Notes under the pieces: model-generated
What the model saw: only the letters and a program-made list of their open reading frames with translations
Database searches by the model: none
What the model was told of the DNA's origin: nothing
Part shown: positions 62,149-64,000 of the stretch, piece after piece
Layout: the number at the start of each line of letters is the position of its first letter
How positions within the stretch are numbered: the stretch's first letter is position 1
Assembly: GCF_000931445.1 (NCBI RefSeq)
Contig: NZ_CP010849.1
Span: 7,626,001-7,690,000, forward strand
DNA from: Streptomyces cyaneogriseus subsp. noncyanogenus
Lineage (GTDB): Bacteria > Actinomycetota > Actinomycetes > Streptomycetales > Streptomycetaceae
DNA: 64,000 nucleotides
Reading direction: 5' to 3'
Made by a program: the position numbers and the translations under genes

Positions 62149-63200
62149 GCCGGTTCACTTCCTTCCCAGGCTGCGCGCAGCAGCGCGGTGACGTTCTCCT
62201 CGGTCACAGGGGTGGGGTTGTCGCCGGGGACGGCGGCGAGGACGGGCGCGACCGCCCGGGTGATGCCGTCCTCGGGCATGCCGTGGTCGCGCAGCGCGCG
62301 CGGAGCGCGGAGCACCTTGCGCAGCGCCGCGAGTCCCTCTCCCGCGGTCGGGCTCCCGAGGGCCTGGGCGATGCGCCGTTCGGCGCCGGGCGCGGAGGGG
62401 GCGTTGAAGGCCAGTACGTGCGGCAGCACCACCGCGTGGGTCTGGGCGTGCGGCAGGTCGAACATCCCGCCGAGCACATGACAGATCTTGTGGTGCATCC
62501 CCGAGCCGGCCGACGCGAAGGCGACGGCGGCCAGATAGGCGCCGTACAGCGTCTGCTCGCGTCCCTCCTGGCCGGTCGGATCGGCGGCCACGGCAGGCAG
62601 TCCGAGGGCCAGCGCGCGGATGCCCTCCCCGGCCAGGGCCTGGTCGACCGGGTCGACCCGCGGCCCCCACAGGGAGTCGACGCAGTGCGCCAGCGCGTTG
62701 AGGCCGCTGGCCACGGACATCTCCACCGGCAGGCTCAGCATCAGCGAGGCGTCGTACACGATCGAGTGCGGCAGGACCCGGGCGTCGACACCGGTGGTCT
62801 TCACCCCGCCCTCGGTGAGGCCCCAGACGTGCGTCGCCTCCGAACCGGCGTAGGTGGTGGGGACCGCCACGATCGGCAGACCGGTGGTCAGCGCCACCGC
62901 CTTGGCCAGGCCGGTCGTCGAGCCGCCGCCGACACACACGAGCGCGTCCACCGAGCCCGCCGCCGCGGCCTGCCGGGCACGCTCGGCCACCTCCACCGGG
63001 ACATGCATGACGACCTCGTCGTGGCGCACCGCCACCGGCAGGTCCGCACCGACGCGATCGGCGAGGGCGGCCCGCGCCGGCGCGGCGATGAGCATGACTC
63101 GCCGCGCGCCCAGGGCGGCCACTTCGGCCGCCACCGCGGCGGGCGCCTCACCGGAGGCGAAGACGGCGCGCTGTCCCAGCGTCTCATGGGTGAACCGCAC
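62145..63200 (-). CDS. Maleylacetate reductase
   Basis: 351 residues of the iron-containing alcohol dehydrogenase family: VDALVCVGGGSTTGLAKAVALTTGLPIVAVPTTYAGSE near residue 88 binds NAD(P), then AHCVDSLWGP, the AGSGMHHKICHVLGG metal region and LPHAQTHAVVLPHVLAFN. It reduces maleylacetate to 3-oxoadipate, the step after hydroxyquinol ring cleavage. It is tightly coupled on both sides: 3 bp after the monooxygenase and a 4-bp overlap with the dioxygenase. Confidence 0.94.
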   Translation of the reverse strand: MRFTHETLGQRAVFASGEAPAAVAAEVAALGARRVMLIAAPARAALADRVGADLPVAVRHDEVVMHVPVEVAERARQAAAAGSVDALVCVGGGSTTGLAKAVALTTGLPIVAVPTTYAGSEATHVWGLTEGGVKTTGVDARVLPHSIVYDASLMLSLPVEMSVASGLNALAHCVDSLWGPRVDPVDQALAGEGIRALALGLPAVAADPTGQEGREQTLYGAYLAAVAFASAGSGMHHKICHVLGGMFDLPHAQTHAVVLPHVLAFNAPSAPGAERRIAQALGSPTAGEGLAALRKVLRAPRALRDHGMPEDGITRAVAPVLAAVPGDNPTPVTEENVTALLRAAWEGSEPA

Positions 63201-63203
63201 GGC

Positions 63204-64000
63204 TCAGTCCCTCCCGAGGATCGTGGTGAGGGCGGACCGGAGCGCCCCCACGGGGTCCTCGGCGAGACTCATCGAACGCCACGCGATGTGCTTGTCCGGC
63301 CGGACCAGGATCGCGCCCGACTCCTCGACCTCACGGAGCTTGGCCCAGTCGTAGTAGAGGTCGGTGACGTCGCGGCCCGGGCCGATCACCACCGTCTCGA
63401 GCGGGATGCCGAGCTCCTGCGCGACCTTGTCGGCCGCTCCCGCCCACTCCTCACCCGCGATGCCGGTGATCAGTGTCCAGCGGGTGTACGGCGCCAGATC
63501 CATCAGGGCGAGCTTGGTGACGTGGTCGCCGACCCAGGCGTGCGGGAGGTGGGCCCCCGGTGACGTCGACATGACGTAGTAGAGGTCCTCGTCCTTGCCG
63601 GCCGGCGGCCGCGTGCCGTCGGAGACGATGGCACCGGACTCGTAGAACTGCCCCAGTTCCACACCGTGGGCGTTGAACTCGTAGTTCTTGGTCTCCATCG
63701 CCTTCACGAGTGCGGCGCGCTTGGCCGCGCCCTCGGGCGTGTTGGCCTTGCGCTCCTCGATACGGGCCTGCATCTCCGCCTCGTCCTCGGCGTCGAGGAC
63801 GCCGAGGGCCGCGAAGATGTCGGCGAACTCGCGGCTGGACCGGTTGGCCCGCGTGACGATCCGCTCGGCGACGGGCGCGCGCTCCGCCGAGTACGTCTCC
63901 AGCAGCGACGGGCCGGCCTGCCCGCGCAGCACGGCGGCGAGCTTCCAGGCCAGGTTGTAGGAGTCCTGGACGCTGGTGTTCGAGCCAAGGCCGTTGCTCG
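63204..64000 (-). CDS. FAD-dependent aromatic monooxygenase (5' end outside window)
   Basis: 265 residues of the C-terminal part are visible; the N-terminal FAD-binding GxGxxG is beyond the edge. SNGLGSNTSVQDSYNLAWKLAAVLRG is the second FAD (GD-type) region of the phenol hydroxylase/PheA family. The last 100 residues (YTRWTLITGIAGEEWAGAADKVAQELGIPLETVVIGPGRD...ILVRPDKHIAWRS) form the thioredoxin-like tail. As first gene before maleylacetate reductase and hydroxyquinol dioxygenase, it probably hydroxylates resorcinol or a similar phenol to hydroxyquinol. Confidence 0.9.
   Translation of the reverse strand, partial: SNGLGSNTSVQDSYNLAWKLAAVLRGQAGPSLLETYSAERAPVAERIVTRANRSSREFADIFAALGVLDAEDEAEMQARIEERKANTPEGAAKRAALVKAMETKNYEFNAHGVELGQFYESGAIVSDGTRPPAGKDEDLYYVMSTSPGAHLPHAWVGDHVTKLALMDLAPYTRWTLITGIAGEEWAGAADKVAQELGIPLETVVIGPGRDVTDLYYDWAKLREVEESGAILVRPDKHIAWRSMSLAEDPVGALRSALTTILGRD

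Overview
The window looks like a chromosomal segment of a Streptomyces or close relative. It is very GC-rich, codons end in G or C, GTG and TTG starts are common, and the gene families are typical of streptomycetes: a lone-domain AA10 LPMO, a SapA-like spore protein, DUF5133, DUF3140, the long form of GAPDH, a vdcBCD-type decarboxylase set and LacI-controlled glycoside hydrolase operons. No rRNA, tRNA or CRISPR array was found.

Left arm (1-33.3 kb), mostly intact genes. 1-7.15 kb is a minus-strand sugar-uptake locus (DeoR/LacI-type regulator, binding lipoprotein, two permeases, 2-hydroxyacid dehydrogenase, DUF2264 protein cut by the window edge). It is followed by a methyltransferase, a TetR/alcohol dehydrogenase divergent pair with twin operators, an LPMO behind a perfect CebR-type box, a TPR protein, a secreted phytase, an AraC regulator divergent from vdcB-vdcC-vdcD (non-oxidative phenolic acid decarboxylase), a small flavoprotein, a secreted protein, a DMT transporter, GAPDH, an ABC ATPase/permease pair, a LysR/serine beta-lactamase-like pair, a truncated methyltransferase, a 764-aa secreted protein, a SapA-like protein, an antibiotic-resistance ABC-F gene with an apparent leader-peptide attenuator, and a kinase-like protein.

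Middle (33.3-47.5 kb), an accessory and decaying region. It holds an orphan SUKH-4 immunity gene with lower-GC codon use, then a 2.8-kb block of broken genes (including the C-terminus of an adenylate kinase) framed by inverted remnants of one IS5-like element. An SDR/TetR pair with twin operators follows, then an 893-bp IS5-family element with a nonsense mutation and a hairpin over its ribosome binding site. Further on are DUF5133, a second SDR, a CYP152-type P450 fragment, DUF3140, a Na+/H+ antiporter, an HxlR/imine-reductase-like pair, an IS701-like remnant, a MazF/PemK-like toxin without a visible antitoxin, and an alpha/beta-hydrolase fragment.

Right part (47.5-60.8 kb) appears to be a beta-glucan utilisation locus. 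One minus-strand group encodes a GH1 beta-glucosidase, a DUF1996 protein, a discoidin/GH2-like enzyme and a discoidin/beta-helix protein. It faces a LacI gene across an 18-bp palindrome. A second operon supplies a binding protein, two permeases and another GH1 enzyme. The two discoidin domains are encoded by a 408-bp repeat differing at only two bases.

The right end (61.2-64 kb) is a hydroxyquinol operon (FAD monooxygenase, maleylacetate reductase, hydroxyquinol 1,2-dioxygenase), a second aromatic pathway besides vdcBCD.
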